A stretch of DNA of 33,453 nt from an uncultured Methylophaga sp. (GTDB lineage: Bacteria > Pseudomonadota > Gammaproteobacteria > GCF-002020875): positions 1 through 33,453 of the forward strand of contig CALEHW010000019.1 in the NCBI GenBank assembly GCA_937877715.1, given 5' to 3'. Below are positions 1 through 7,305 of this stretch, piece after piece; within the stretch, counting starts at the first letter, position 1, and every line of letters starts with the position of its first letter. The notes under the pieces were generated by a model, which had not been told where the DNA came from, ran no database searches, and was given only the letters and a program-made list of their open reading frames with translations. A program made the translations under genes and the position numbers.

Positions 1-167
1 GAGTTGGATTGTGTCATCATCTCTTTTTTCACTCATTTAAGCGGAGAAGAGCCAATAATGGTAACAATTGATTAGTGCCATGGGGCGCAGTTGAGGGTAT
101 AATCCGGGCGGGGTATAGGTCACAACCTGTGATCTTTCTGTGAACGAAAGTAGGTGGGGGAACAAGG
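1..167. other. Upstream region, no gene seen
   Basis: No coding region is recognised before the first gene. A perfect TATAAT lies at 98-103, with no convincing -35 hexamer about 17 bp upstream, so any promoter here would probably need an activator. No FNR/DNR box is found at the expected distance. The purine-rich stretch just before position 168 can act as a ribosome binding site for the multiheme cytochrome gene. Confidence 0.35.
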
Positions 168-2165
168 ATGTCAAGACACATCATATCAGTCAGAGCAGTC
201 AGTTTTTTGGCTCTGTTCATTAGTCTATTCACTATGCCTGTGCTGCAGGCTGCCACAGCAGATCAATCGTCTGTCCAGTCATCCAAAAATAGTCACAGCA
301 AAGAGATTGGCAAGAAGCTGATCCCCAACAAGAAGTGTAACAAGTGTCATGCAGATGAGGATGAGAAGACATACATCCTTGGTGAGGATGAGGAGGGGCC
401 TGAGGTCTTTATCTATGTAGATCCAGATAAATTTGATGACAGTGTTCATGGAAAACAAAATTGTGTTGGCTGCCATGCCAACATTACCCTGAAAAAGGGT
501 GAGCATGAGGAGGAGCTGCCCATTGCGGTTGGCTGTATAGAGTGCCATACAGAGACTATGGAGGAGCAGAAGGATGATGCTGATCCAAAATATAAACGGC
601 TCGATGTGGTTATGGATCAGATCGACAGCTATATGGATTCTGTCCACGCACGCCCCAATCGTACTGACCAATCCAAAACCAACGCTACCTGTCATGACTG
701 TCATGATGCACATGTCATCGGCACCCTGGAAAGTGAGGCCCGCGCTGAACATCGACTAAAAAACCCTGAGGTCTGTGGCCGATGCCATGAAGATCAGTTG
801 ACTGATTACCGTATCTCCGACCACGGTAGGGCGGTAATGGAGGATGGTAACGCTGAGTCAGCGGTATGCTCTGACTGCCACACCACCCACACTATCGCAT
901 CACCTGATAGTGATGATGCCAAGCGTGCAATCACCAAGAATTGTGGAGATTGCCATGAGGATGCACAACGCACCTATTTCGCCTCCTACCATGGCCAGGT
1001 GCACCGTCTAGGTTATACCAACACTGCCAAGTGTTATGACTGTCACGGCGGCCATACGGTCAAGGGGGTGGATGATCCAACATCAGAGATCCATGCAGAT
1101 AATCGTCTGGAGAATTGCATGGGTTGTCACGAAGACGCCAATGAGAACTTCCTCACCTTCTGGCCGCACAGTGATGCCGATGACCTGGAAAATTATCCTG
1201 GTTTATGGGGTGCGAAACGTTTTATGCAGTTGCTGATCTTTGCTGTTATGGCCTTCTTCTGGGTACATGTGGTGTTGTGGCTCTATCGTGAGGTGATGGA
1301 TCGACTGCAGGGCAAAGGGTTTATTGAAAATCTGGATAAACCTGATGTGGTCTACTACCGTCGCTTCCCTGTGGTCTGGCGTTGGATTCATGGTCTGTTC
1401 GCCATCGCTACCATGACCCTGATCCTGACCGGTACAACACTACTGTTTTCACATACCGGCTGGGCCAAGGCGGTGGTGATATTCCTCGGCGGCCCGGCAC
1501 TGGAGGGTATCATTCACCGTACTGCAGCTGTAATCTGGCTTGGTATTTTCCTTACTCACCTGACTATCGCCATCAGTAATATCTGGCGCAAGCGTGACAC
1601 CTTTAGGTGGTTTGGTGAAACCTCCATGCTACCAAATTGGAAGGATTGGGATGACCTGAAGAGCATGTTCAAGTGGTTCCTGGGTCGTGCCCCACGTCCA
1701 CAGTTCTCCCACTGGACCTACTGGCAGAAATTTGACTACTGGGCACCGTTCTGGGGTGCTGGAGTTATCGGAATATCCGGTATTATGCTGTTTGCACCGG
1801 AGAAGACGGCCCTCATCTTGCCCGGCTGGATGTTCAATATTGCCACCCTGATCCATGCCGAGGAGGCGCTGTTGGCGGCCATCTTCCTTAACTCGGTGCA
1901 CTTCTTTAACGTGCACTTCAGGCCTGAGCGCTTCCCAATGAGTACCACCATTTTCACTGGTGTAATCCCCATTGAGGAGTTCAAGCATGATCACCATGTT
2001 GAGTATGAGCGGCTTATTGAGAACGGCACACTAGATAATTACCTGGTTAAGCGCCCATCACGCCGAGCTGAGCTGGCGGCCTCCTTCATTACCACCGTAC
2101 TGATCATGGCAGGCCTAGCCCTGCTTACTCTGGTGCTGATTGGCCTGATGACTGCACCAAGCTAA
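168..2165 (+). CDS. Nine-heme cytochrome c fused to cytochrome b561-like membrane domain
   Basis: Predicted membrane-bound electron transfer protein of 665 residues. A Sec signal peptide (about 1-29) is followed by a periplasmic part with nine CXXCH heme c motifs, starting at residues 57, 99, 123, 175, 203, 234, 259, 289 and 317. A transmembrane helix follows at about 352-374, then a hydrophobic domain of about four helices with spaced histidines (for example WIH, IIH, LTH, LIHAEE, NSVHFFNVH), typical of diheme b561-type cytochromes. The family logic suggests quinol oxidation in the membrane with electrons handed to the heme c chain, or the reverse. The redox partner is not known. It precedes the denitrification genes but faces away from the nirE operon, with a decayed gene between. 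A long hairpin follows the stop codon. Architecture is certain; physiological role is inference. Confidence 0.85.
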   Translation: MSRHIISVRAVSFLALFISLFTMPVLQAATADQSSVQSSKNSHSKEIGKKLIPNKKCNKCHADEDEKTYILGEDEEGPEVFIYVDPDKFDDSVHGKQNCVGCHANITLKKGEHEEELPIAVGCIECHTETMEEQKDDADPKYKRLDVVMDQIDSYMDSVHARPNRTDQSKTNATCHDCHDAHVIGTLESEARAEHRLKNPEVCGRCHEDQLTDYRISDHGRAVMEDGNAESAVCSDCHTTHTIASPDSDDAKRAITKNCGDCHEDAQRTYFASYHGQVHRLGYTNTAKCYDCHGGHTVKGVDDPTSEIHADNRLENCMGCHEDANENFLTFWPHSDADDLENYPGLWGAKRFMQLLIFAVMAFFWVHVVLWLYREVMDRLQGKGFIENLDKPDVVYYRRFPVVWRWIHGLFAIATMTLILTGTTLLFSHTGWAKAVVIFLGGPALEGIIHRTAAVIWLGIFLTHLTIAISNIWRKRDTFRWFGETSMLPNWKDWDDLKSMFKWFLGRAPRPQFSHWTYWQKFDYWAPFWGAGVIGISGIMLFAPEKTALILPGWMFNIATLIHAEEALLAAIFLNSVHFFNVHFRPERFPMSTTIFTGVIPIEEFKHDHHVEYERLIENGTLDNYLVKRPSRRAELAASFITTVLIMAGLALLTLVLIGLMTAPS

Positions 2166-2167
2166 CA

Positions 2168-2197
2168 GTGAGCTGAGCAGCTTGCTGCTCAGCTCAC
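2168..2197 (+). terminator. Perfect 13-bp stem with CTTG loop after the multiheme cytochrome
   Basis: The two arms (2168-2180 and 2185-2197) are exactly complementary and are closed by a CTTG tetraloop, 3 bases after the stop codon. No U-tract follows, so it may be a transcript-end or stability hairpin rather than a canonical intrinsic terminator. Confidence 0.55.
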
Positions 2198-2203
2198 CGA
2201 TGA

Positions 2204-2788
2204 GTGTGGGCGCGAAGCGGCCGCGCTTATCAGGCAGGCAGAATAGATATGGTTTGTGGTAATCAACTGGTAACAGTTAGCCACCATGATTGTTGTCCTA
2301 TTGTGGCGCTGCTTAACGGACTGCTGTTTATTGTTCTTGTGGTTCATCCTGGTGTCTACCAATCAACCAAGAATTTCTCGGATCTGATGGTCAACTCGGT
2401 ACAGACAATAGACAGTTTCAGTGGTGATGCTAGGTAGCGCGCACAATTTCCCCAGTCTCTGCTGGAGATCAACCGCCTGCTGCTTGGTGATCCAACCAGG
2501 CCACTACAGCGGGCGGATGCATTTGATCCATATCTAAATCACCCGCAGGATTGTCTAAGAAGCAGGACCCATAACAGTGGACTCCATTTTCTCTCATCTA
2601 CGGGTGAGGATAACCAGATGTACTACTGGGTGGATCTGGTGCTCTCCGGGAAAATCGTACGTCTCGGTTTTCATGAACGGAGATCACATATTCACTTCGG
2701 ATGGAGTCTGATTCTGCCATTTGTAGTGTGGACACTCTTTACCGTTGTTGGAGTAGTTGGAATAAAAAAACCCACCAAGATCAACTAG
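2204..2788 (+). pseudogene. Remnant of an EnvZ-like sensor histidine kinase N-terminus
   Basis: One reading frame can be followed from about 2204 to the stop at 2786-2788, interrupted by an in-frame TAG at 2435-2437. Before the stop, a hydrophobic helix is followed by residues resembling the 'EQS..DLA.LIV.SAQTW' part of EnvZ-family periplasmic sensors (here YQSTKNFSDLMVNSVQTID). After the stop come 'YYWVDLVLSGKIVRLGFHE', which matches the end of that sensor domain, and a second hydrophobic helix. The frame then ends with no HAMP, DHp or ATPase domain. The remnant is therefore both nonsense-interrupted and truncated at the second membrane segment. The true start is unclear because the upstream border lies in hairpin sequence. 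The family call is from memory of the motif pattern, not a search. Confidence 0.5.
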
Positions 2789-2805
2789 GAATTGGCGGGC
2801 TTGGG

Positions 2806-2824
2806 GTCATCCGCGTAGGATGAC
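2806..2824. other. Small hairpin downstream of nirF
   Basis: GTCATCC (2806-2812) pairs with GGATGAC (2818-2824) around a GCGTA loop. It lies 39 bases past the nirF stop, in the gap between the pseudogene end and nirF, and may close the nirECF transcript. There is no U-tract on the minus strand, so termination is not assured. Confidence 0.3.
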
Positions 2825-2862
2825 TGCCTGATTACTAAAGAAACTTTTTTGCAAATTAATTA

Positions 2863-4062
2863 CTACAGCCCAATTTTACCTGCCCGGTTAGTGAAGAAGA
2901 TGCCGCTGGGGGTCTCCATCGGCAGAGTTTTCAAGAGCTCAAAACTCTCTGTATCGTAGATCTCCACTCGGTTCTTGTCACGCACAGAGACCCACACCTC
3001 ATCACCTCTAGGAGTAAACTCCATGTGCAGAACACCCTTGCCAGGTTGCTTCTGGTGGATTATCTCCAGACTCTCGGTGTCAATTATCTGCAGGGTGTCA
3101 TTGTGGGGGAATGCGAAGTTGACCCAGACCTGGCGTCCATCAGGACGGCTGATGGCAAATACCGGTTGGCTGTGGACCGGGATGCGCCCCACCTCCTGCC
3201 AGCTGCTACTATCTACCACCAGTAGTTCATGGCGCCCAACCGCAGGGAGAAATGTCCGCTCTCCTGCACTTGCCCACCCCTCGAGGTGAGGCATCTTGTA
3301 TACCGGAAGTTTCTGCTCTCCGCGCCCGTAGTGGTCCAGAATTCGCCTCACCCCATTCTCTGGATGCCAGAGGTCGAGGAGGGCGAGGCCATCCTCACCA
3401 AACAGCCCGGCAATATAGGTTCGTCCATTTGGGGTGATGAGGCCGTCATAGGGCTGGATCCCGACACCGCTGAATTTTTGTGTAGTTGAAGAGCCATCAT
3501 CCCTCATCTCTACAATCCAGGTTTCGCCACTATCAAACAGGCTGAATACAAAACGGTCGCCCGGGGCATCAACTAGGCCGACGGTTCTGGAGCGCTTGCT
3601 CTCAGAGAGTGGTGTTGCCTTTATGTCGGAGACAAGTTCAAGATTATTACTGTTGAAGATACGAACCCCGCCTGGTTCATAATTGGATACTGCCACCCAT
3701 TTACCGTTCTGGGAGATGGCGCCACCGATACTGTTACCTCCCTGGATGATCCGTTTCTCAATCTTTTGACAGAGCAGATCCACCTTGGTAAGACCACCAT
3801 CACGACCAAAGATGAATGCATATCTCTCATCACGTGAGTAGACTGCGGAGGCATGGGAGAGATCTCCCAGCCCCTCGACCCGCCCCAGAGAGATGCGTTG
3901 CGTAGTATCGATAATCTGGATTGAACCACTGGCCCTCTCGATCACGATTCCTAGGTCCCCGGTGCCACGAACTTCACAGGCTGAAAGTGCATAACCTGTG
4001 CCCCACAACAGGAGTAGAAGTGCAATTTTTGTAACTAGTAGGGGGTGGTTATTTTGGTTCAT
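2863..4062 (-). CDS. nirF: NirF, heme d1 biosynthesis protein (d1-propeller-like)
   Basis: Periplasmic beta-propeller protein related to the d1 domain of NirS and required for making heme d1. It is known to bind a late d1 precursor, but its exact reaction is not settled. The mature part shows repeated propeller strands with motifs shared with NirS, such as 'AFIFGRDGGLTKVDL' and, near the end, 'HMEFTPRGDEVWVSV'. The chosen start (ATG at 4062) gives a hydrophobic leader ending in LSAC, a plausible lipobox, so the protein may be membrane-anchored. A longer start at 4107 has no ribosome binding site and is less likely. The gene overlaps the end of nirC by 14 nt and is the last gene of a nirE-nirC-nirF operon. 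The nirJ and nirDLGH genes also needed for d1 are not in the window. Confidence 0.85.
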   Translation of the reverse strand: MNQNNHPLLVTKIALLLLLWGTGYALSACEVRGTGDLGIVIERASGSIQIIDTTQRISLGRVEGLGDLSHASAVYSRDERYAFIFGRDGGLTKVDLLCQKIEKRIIQGGNSIGGAISQNGKWVAVSNYEPGGVRIFNSNNLELVSDIKATPLSESKRSRTVGLVDAPGDRFVFSLFDSGETWIVEMRDDGSSTTQKFSGVGIQPYDGLITPNGRTYIAGLFGEDGLALLDLWHPENGVRRILDHYGRGEQKLPVYKMPHLEGWASAGERTFLPAVGRHELLVVDSSSWQEVGRIPVHSQPVFAISRPDGRQVWVNFAFPHNDTLQIIDTESLEIIHQKQPGKGVLHMEFTPRGDEVWVSVRDKNRVEIYDTESFELLKTLPMETPSGIFFTNRAGKIGL

Positions 4063-4390
4063 ACCAGGTACCTGAGAGAAGTTGGGTTGCAATGTATCTG
4101 ATCTCATTTGGAGTCAGTATGGGAGCCCATGGTGGCATAGGGGTGCCCGGGCGTCCATGAAAGATGGTGACCTCAAGAAAGCCCTCCGGGTAGAGGTTGA
4201 GACGTGCGGGATCCAGGCTTGGCCCAAGCCCACCCTTCAGGGTAAGTCCGTGACAGGATCCGCAATCCTGTTTGACCATATGGCCAATCTCCGCCCTCCT
4301 CTCGCTGGAGAGAGCCCCCACATCCGCGATTGCCGGTAGTGGAAGAGAGAGAGTCAATAGTATAGCGGCTGTTGCGACTCTCCTGTTCAT
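4049..4390 (-). CDS. nirC: NirC-like small monoheme cytochrome c
   Basis: A 113-residue exported class I cytochrome c. The signal peptide is about residues 1-22 (cleavage near AIA-DV). The single heme motif CGSCH is at residues 43-47, and a distal methionine is likely in GTPMPPW. Small cytochromes of this type sit in d1 synthesis operons, where NirC is thought to take electrons from the last steps of heme d1 synthesis or to feed NirS. Its position between nirE and nirF, with a 4-nt overlap with nirE upstream and a 14-nt overlap with nirF downstream, supports the NirC assignment rather than a general electron carrier. Confidence 0.78.
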   Translation of the reverse strand: MNRRVATAAILLTLSLPLPAIADVGALSSERRAEIGHMVKQDCGSCHGLTLKGGLGPSLDPARLNLYPEGFLEVTIFHGRPGTPMPPWAPILTPNEIRYIATQLLSGTWYEPK

Positions 4391-5184
4391 GGATAAGAGA
4401 GTGTTGCGGAAACAGGAGGGGTATCCTCCTCGTTCAGTGACTCAAACCACTCCAGCTCACTACTGAGGCCGACAACCTTGCCTACAACAATAAGTGCAGG
4501 AGATGTGAGCCCCTGTTGTGCCACCTGCTGCTCCAGAGTGGATAGTGTTGCAATACATTTACGTTGATGGCTAGAGGTGCCGTTCTCAATAACAGCAGCA
4601 TGGGTTGATGGGGTGAGCCCATGTTTGATCAGGTTGCTGGTAATCATTGAGAGGTTATGGAGCCCCATATAGATCACCAGCGTCAGTTCAGGGTTGGCCA
4701 TCCCCTTCCAGTCCAGATCTACCTCTTCATTATTCTTGAAATGGCCGGTAACAAACAACACCCCTCTGGAGAGCGCGCGATGGGTAACTGGAATCCCGGC
4801 ATATGCCGAGGCGGCAATCCCGGATGTGACACCTGGTACAACCTCGAAAGTTATATTCTCCTTCTTCAGGATCATGGCCTCCTCGCTCCCGCGACCGAAG
4901 ACGAATGGATCTCCGCCTTTGAGGCGGACGACTCTGCGCCCACTATTGGCCAGATTGACCAGAGTCTGATTGATCTCGTCCTGAGTCATGGAGTGTCTGC
5001 CACAGCCCTTGCCGGCGTAAATTTTTGGGATCCCCTGGGGGATCAGGTTCAGGATCTCATCACTGACCAGGCGATCATGAACCACTACTTCTGCCTGCTC
5101 AATGCACCGTAGTGCCTTGATGGTCAGCAGGTCTGGATCACCAGGACCGGCACCAATCAGGGATACCATCTCTCTTCTCTTCAT
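4387..5184 (-). CDS. nirE: Uroporphyrinogen-III C-methyltransferase, NirE type
   Basis: Cytoplasmic SAM-dependent methyltransferase of 265 residues that converts uroporphyrinogen III to precorrin-2, the first committed step toward siroheme and heme d1. The family motifs are present: LIGAGPGDPDLL near the N-terminus, VVRLKGGDPFVFGRG at about residues 85-99, and VVPGVTSGIAASAYAGIPVTHR in the middle. It is a stand-alone SUMT without the CysG dehydrogenase/ferrochelatase part. As first gene of the nirECF operon next to nirS it is best read as the dedicated d1 enzyme NirE, although CobA for siroheme or cobalamin cannot be told apart from sequence alone. Two FNR/DNR boxes lie upstream. Confidence 0.85.
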   Translation of the reverse strand: MKRREMVSLIGAGPGDPDLLTIKALRCIEQAEVVVHDRLVSDEILNLIPQGIPKIYAGKGCGRHSMTQDEINQTLVNLANSGRRVVRLKGGDPFVFGRGSEEAMILKKENITFEVVPGVTSGIAASAYAGIPVTHRALSRGVLFVTGHFKNNEEVDLDWKGMANPELTLVIYMGLHNLSMITSNLIKHGLTPSTHAAVIENGTSSHQRKCIATLSTLEQQVAQQGLTSPALIVVGKVVGLSSELEWFESLNEEDTPPVSATLSYP

Positions 5185-5227
5185 TGATTACACCACCATT
5201 GCTTGATTCGCATAAATTAGGTAGGGT

Positions 5228-5269
5228 AATGTAAGTGCCGTAGAATCGCTAGTAATTGACCTATATCAA
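5228..5269 (-). promoter_or_regulatory. Predicted DNR/FNR-activated promoter of nirECF
   Basis: The box TTGACCTATATCAA (5256-5269) matches the FNR/DNR consensus TTGAT-N4-ATCAA in 9 of 10 fixed positions. On the minus strand, TACATT (5233-5228) is a fair -10 element. The predicted start near 5221 puts the box centre at -41.5, the classic class II activator position. Confidence 0.6.
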
Positions 5270-5305
5270 CAACCATTGATCTACCTCGGGTTAGTGAATC
5301 TATAT

Positions 5306-5319
5306 TTGACTTAGATCAA
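5306..5319. promoter_or_regulatory. Second DNR/FNR box between nirE and nirS
   Basis: TTGACTTAGATCAA is again a 9-of-10 match to the consensus. Its centre lies exactly 50 bp from the first box, which places it at about -91.5 for the nirE promoter (a class I distance). It is about 175 bp upstream of the nirS start codon. No good -10 is seen 41 bp to its right, so it probably helps the nirE promoter, but an effect on nirS is possible. Confidence 0.5.
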
Positions 5320-5415
5320 TGAAGTCGATGCCCTGATTGGAGGATCCTCTCCCTGCGTGTAAGAGACCTGACAATCGATGGGTGAATCAAACGATCACGT
5401 AAGTTTTGAATGTAG

Positions 5416-5478
5416 ACCTGTTTGGTAACTGTGTAACCTGTTCTAAATGGGGCTTTATTATAATTTTGGATTAGGAGA
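5416..5478 (+). promoter_or_regulatory. Predicted nirS promoter with direct repeat and strong RBS
   Basis: A perfect -10 TATAAT lies at 5459-5464, with a predicted start near 5471. The -35 region has no TTGACA-like sequence. Instead it carries the second copy of a 7-bp direct repeat ACCTGTT (5416-5422 and 5436-5442, 20 bp apart, about two helical turns), a possible activator site. AGGAGA at about 5473-5478 is a good ribosome binding site for the ATG at 5488. Confidence 0.45.
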
Positions 5479-5487
5479 ATCATAACG

Positions 5488-7116
5488 ATGAAGAAATTTT
5501 CATTGACCGTAGTAGGCTTAGCGGTTGGCGTTGCGATGAGTGGCGTAAGTGCTGTTGCGAGCGCAGGACCGACACTGTCAGATGCTGACTTTGAAGAGTC
5601 TAAAACGCTATACTTCCAGCGCTGTGCTGGCTGTCATGGTGTACTCAGAAAGGGTGCAACTGGTAAAAACCTAGAACCTAAGACTAGTCTTGAACTGGGT
5701 CAGGAGCGTCTGGAAAAAATTATCACCTACGGAACAGACGGTGGTATGAACAACTTTGACGATATCTTCACTAAGGAGCAGATCGCCAACATCTCCACCT
5801 ACATCCAGATGGAAGCACCTATTCCACCTGAGATGTCTTTGGCTATGATGAAGGAGCGTACCAAGACTTACGTTGCTCCTGAGGATTACCCAGCCAAGCC
5901 TCTGCATGACCGCAACTGGGAGAATTTCTTTGTTGTAATCGAGCGTGATGCAGGTAAGGCTGCAATTATCGATGGTGATACCAAAGAGATCATTACCCAT
6001 ATCGATACCGGCTATGCGGTACACGTAATCAAGGCAACTGAGCATCATGCAACAGAGCACCCCGTTGGTGGCATACCTGGCCGTTTCTGGTACACCATGG
6101 GTCGTGATGGTCGTATGACCAAGATTGACCTGTTCCAGACTCCTGAGAAAATGCTGGTTGCAGAGACTCAGATCGCTTATGACGCACGTGATGTTGCGAT
6201 CTCAGGTGATGGTAAGTACGTAATTGGTGGTGGTTACTGGCCTCCACATTTCGTAATTGCTGATGCAGTTACTATGGAGCCGCTAAAGGTAGTATCTACT
6301 CGTGGTGTTAACATAGATGGTGAGTACGTTAATGAGGCACGTGTGGCAGCAATCTACACTACTCCAAATGAGCCTACTTTCCTGGTTGCTGTTAAAGAGC
6401 TAGGTCAGATGTGGCAGGTTGATTACTCTGATCTCGATAACCTCGATATCGTTAAGATTGACTCTGCTAAGTTCCTGCATGATGGATTCTTCGATCCAAC
6501 CGGTCGTTACTTCCAGATCGCAGCGAATGCAGCTAACAAGATGGTTGTAGTAGACACCAAGACTCGTACACTCGAGGCTATGATCGATACTACTGGTAAG
6601 AAGCCACATCCAGGCCCTGGTGCTAACTGGGATGATCCAAAATACGGTCCTGTAGGCGGTACAGTACATCTTGGTACTGGTATGGTCACCGTATGGGGTA
6701 ATGATCCAGCAGGTAATGCAGGTAATGCTTGGAAGATCGTACGTGAGATTGAGACTGATGGTGCCGGTGCATTTATCCGTACCCATCCAAACTCAGACTA
6801 CGTATGGGCTGATCAGGTTAAGAACCCTGAGCCAGAGGTACAGCAGTCTGTACAGGTTATCTCTAAGGCAACTGGTGAGATTGTGAAGACAATCCGTGTT
6901 ACTGAAGAGGCTGGTAAGGCCGCGTTGCACATTGAGTTCGACAAGGACGGAACTGAGGCTTGGGTATCAGTCTGGAACCGTACCGACAATGCTAACCCAA
7001 CTGGTGAAATCGTGGTCTATGATGCGAAAACTCTCGAAGAGAAGGCTCGTATCAAGGGTCTGACTACACCAACTGGTAAGTTCAATGTTTATAGCAGAAC
7101 TAACCATGTAACCTAA
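5488..7116 (+). CDS. nirS: Cytochrome cd1 nitrite reductase NirS
   Basis: Periplasmic respiratory enzyme reducing nitrite to nitric oxide. It has 542 residues with a Sec signal peptide (about 1-26), an N-terminal cytochrome c domain with heme motif CAGCH at 46-50, and an eight-bladed propeller that binds heme d1. The likely d1 proximal histidine is His179 (GYAVHV). The active-site pair that protonates nitrite is His331 (FLHDGFFD) and His374 (KKPHPGPGANW), with the same spacing as in characterised enzymes. Codons are rich in GGT, GTA and ACT compared with the men genes nearby, as might fit high expression. The gene is followed by a strong hairpin terminator, so it may be monocistronic. Assignment is secure. 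Confidence 0.97.
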   Translation: MKKFSLTVVGLAVGVAMSGVSAVASAGPTLSDADFEESKTLYFQRCAGCHGVLRKGATGKNLEPKTSLELGQERLEKIITYGTDGGMNNFDDIFTKEQIANISTYIQMEAPIPPEMSLAMMKERTKTYVAPEDYPAKPLHDRNWENFFVVIERDAGKAAIIDGDTKEIITHIDTGYAVHVIKATEHHATEHPVGGIPGRFWYTMGRDGRMTKIDLFQTPEKMLVAETQIAYDARDVAISGDGKYVIGGGYWPPHFVIADAVTMEPLKVVSTRGVNIDGEYVNEARVAAIYTTPNEPTFLVAVKELGQMWQVDYSDLDNLDIVKIDSAKFLHDGFFDPTGRYFQIAANAANKMVVVDTKTRTLEAMIDTTGKKPHPGPGANWDDPKYGPVGGTVHLGTGMVTVWGNDPAGNAGNAWKIVREIETDGAGAFIRTHPNSDYVWADQVKNPEPEVQQSVQVISKATGEIVKTIRVTEEAGKAALHIEFDKDGTEAWVSVWNRTDNANPTGEIVVYDAKTLEEKARIKGLTTPTGKFNVYSRTNHVT

Positions 7117-7141
7117 ATCATTATTTAATGATTTGAAAAAA

Positions 7142-7175
7142 GTGGCCAGGAGCGTTGTTATGCGCTTCTGGCCAC
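7142..7175 (+). terminator. Hairpin terminator after nirS
   Basis: GTGGCCAG pairs with CTGGCCAC, and the stem is extended by about five further pairs (one G-U). The loop is TTGTTATG and a moderately T-rich tract follows. It lies 25 bases past the nirS stop. Confidence 0.7.
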
Positions 7176-7196
7176 ACTATTATTTGTAACAAAATT

Positions 7197-7257
7197 ATAA
7201 CTACTAACCTCATTGCTGAGGAGACAAAAAGGTCTTAGTCATGAGGTTAGTAGTTAT
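7197..7257. repeat. Perfect 17-bp inverted repeat upstream of the NirT-like gene
   Basis: The arms at 7197-7213 and 7241-7257 are exact reverse complements. The 27-base spacer can itself partly pair (AGAC with GTCT around an A-rich loop). The element lies after the nirS terminator and within the likely leader of the NirT-like gene. No U-tract follows, so it does not look like an ordinary terminator. Confidence 0.8.
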
Positions 7258-7305
7258 GCTGAATTTAATCTATTTTTACTTTAATTGATGTCCGGAGGTC
7301 ACTCT

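Noticed and set aside
62-75. FNR-box candidate at -41 of the TATAAT before the multiheme cytochrome
   Set aside because: Only the right half has a partial match; the left half-site does not resemble TTGAT.
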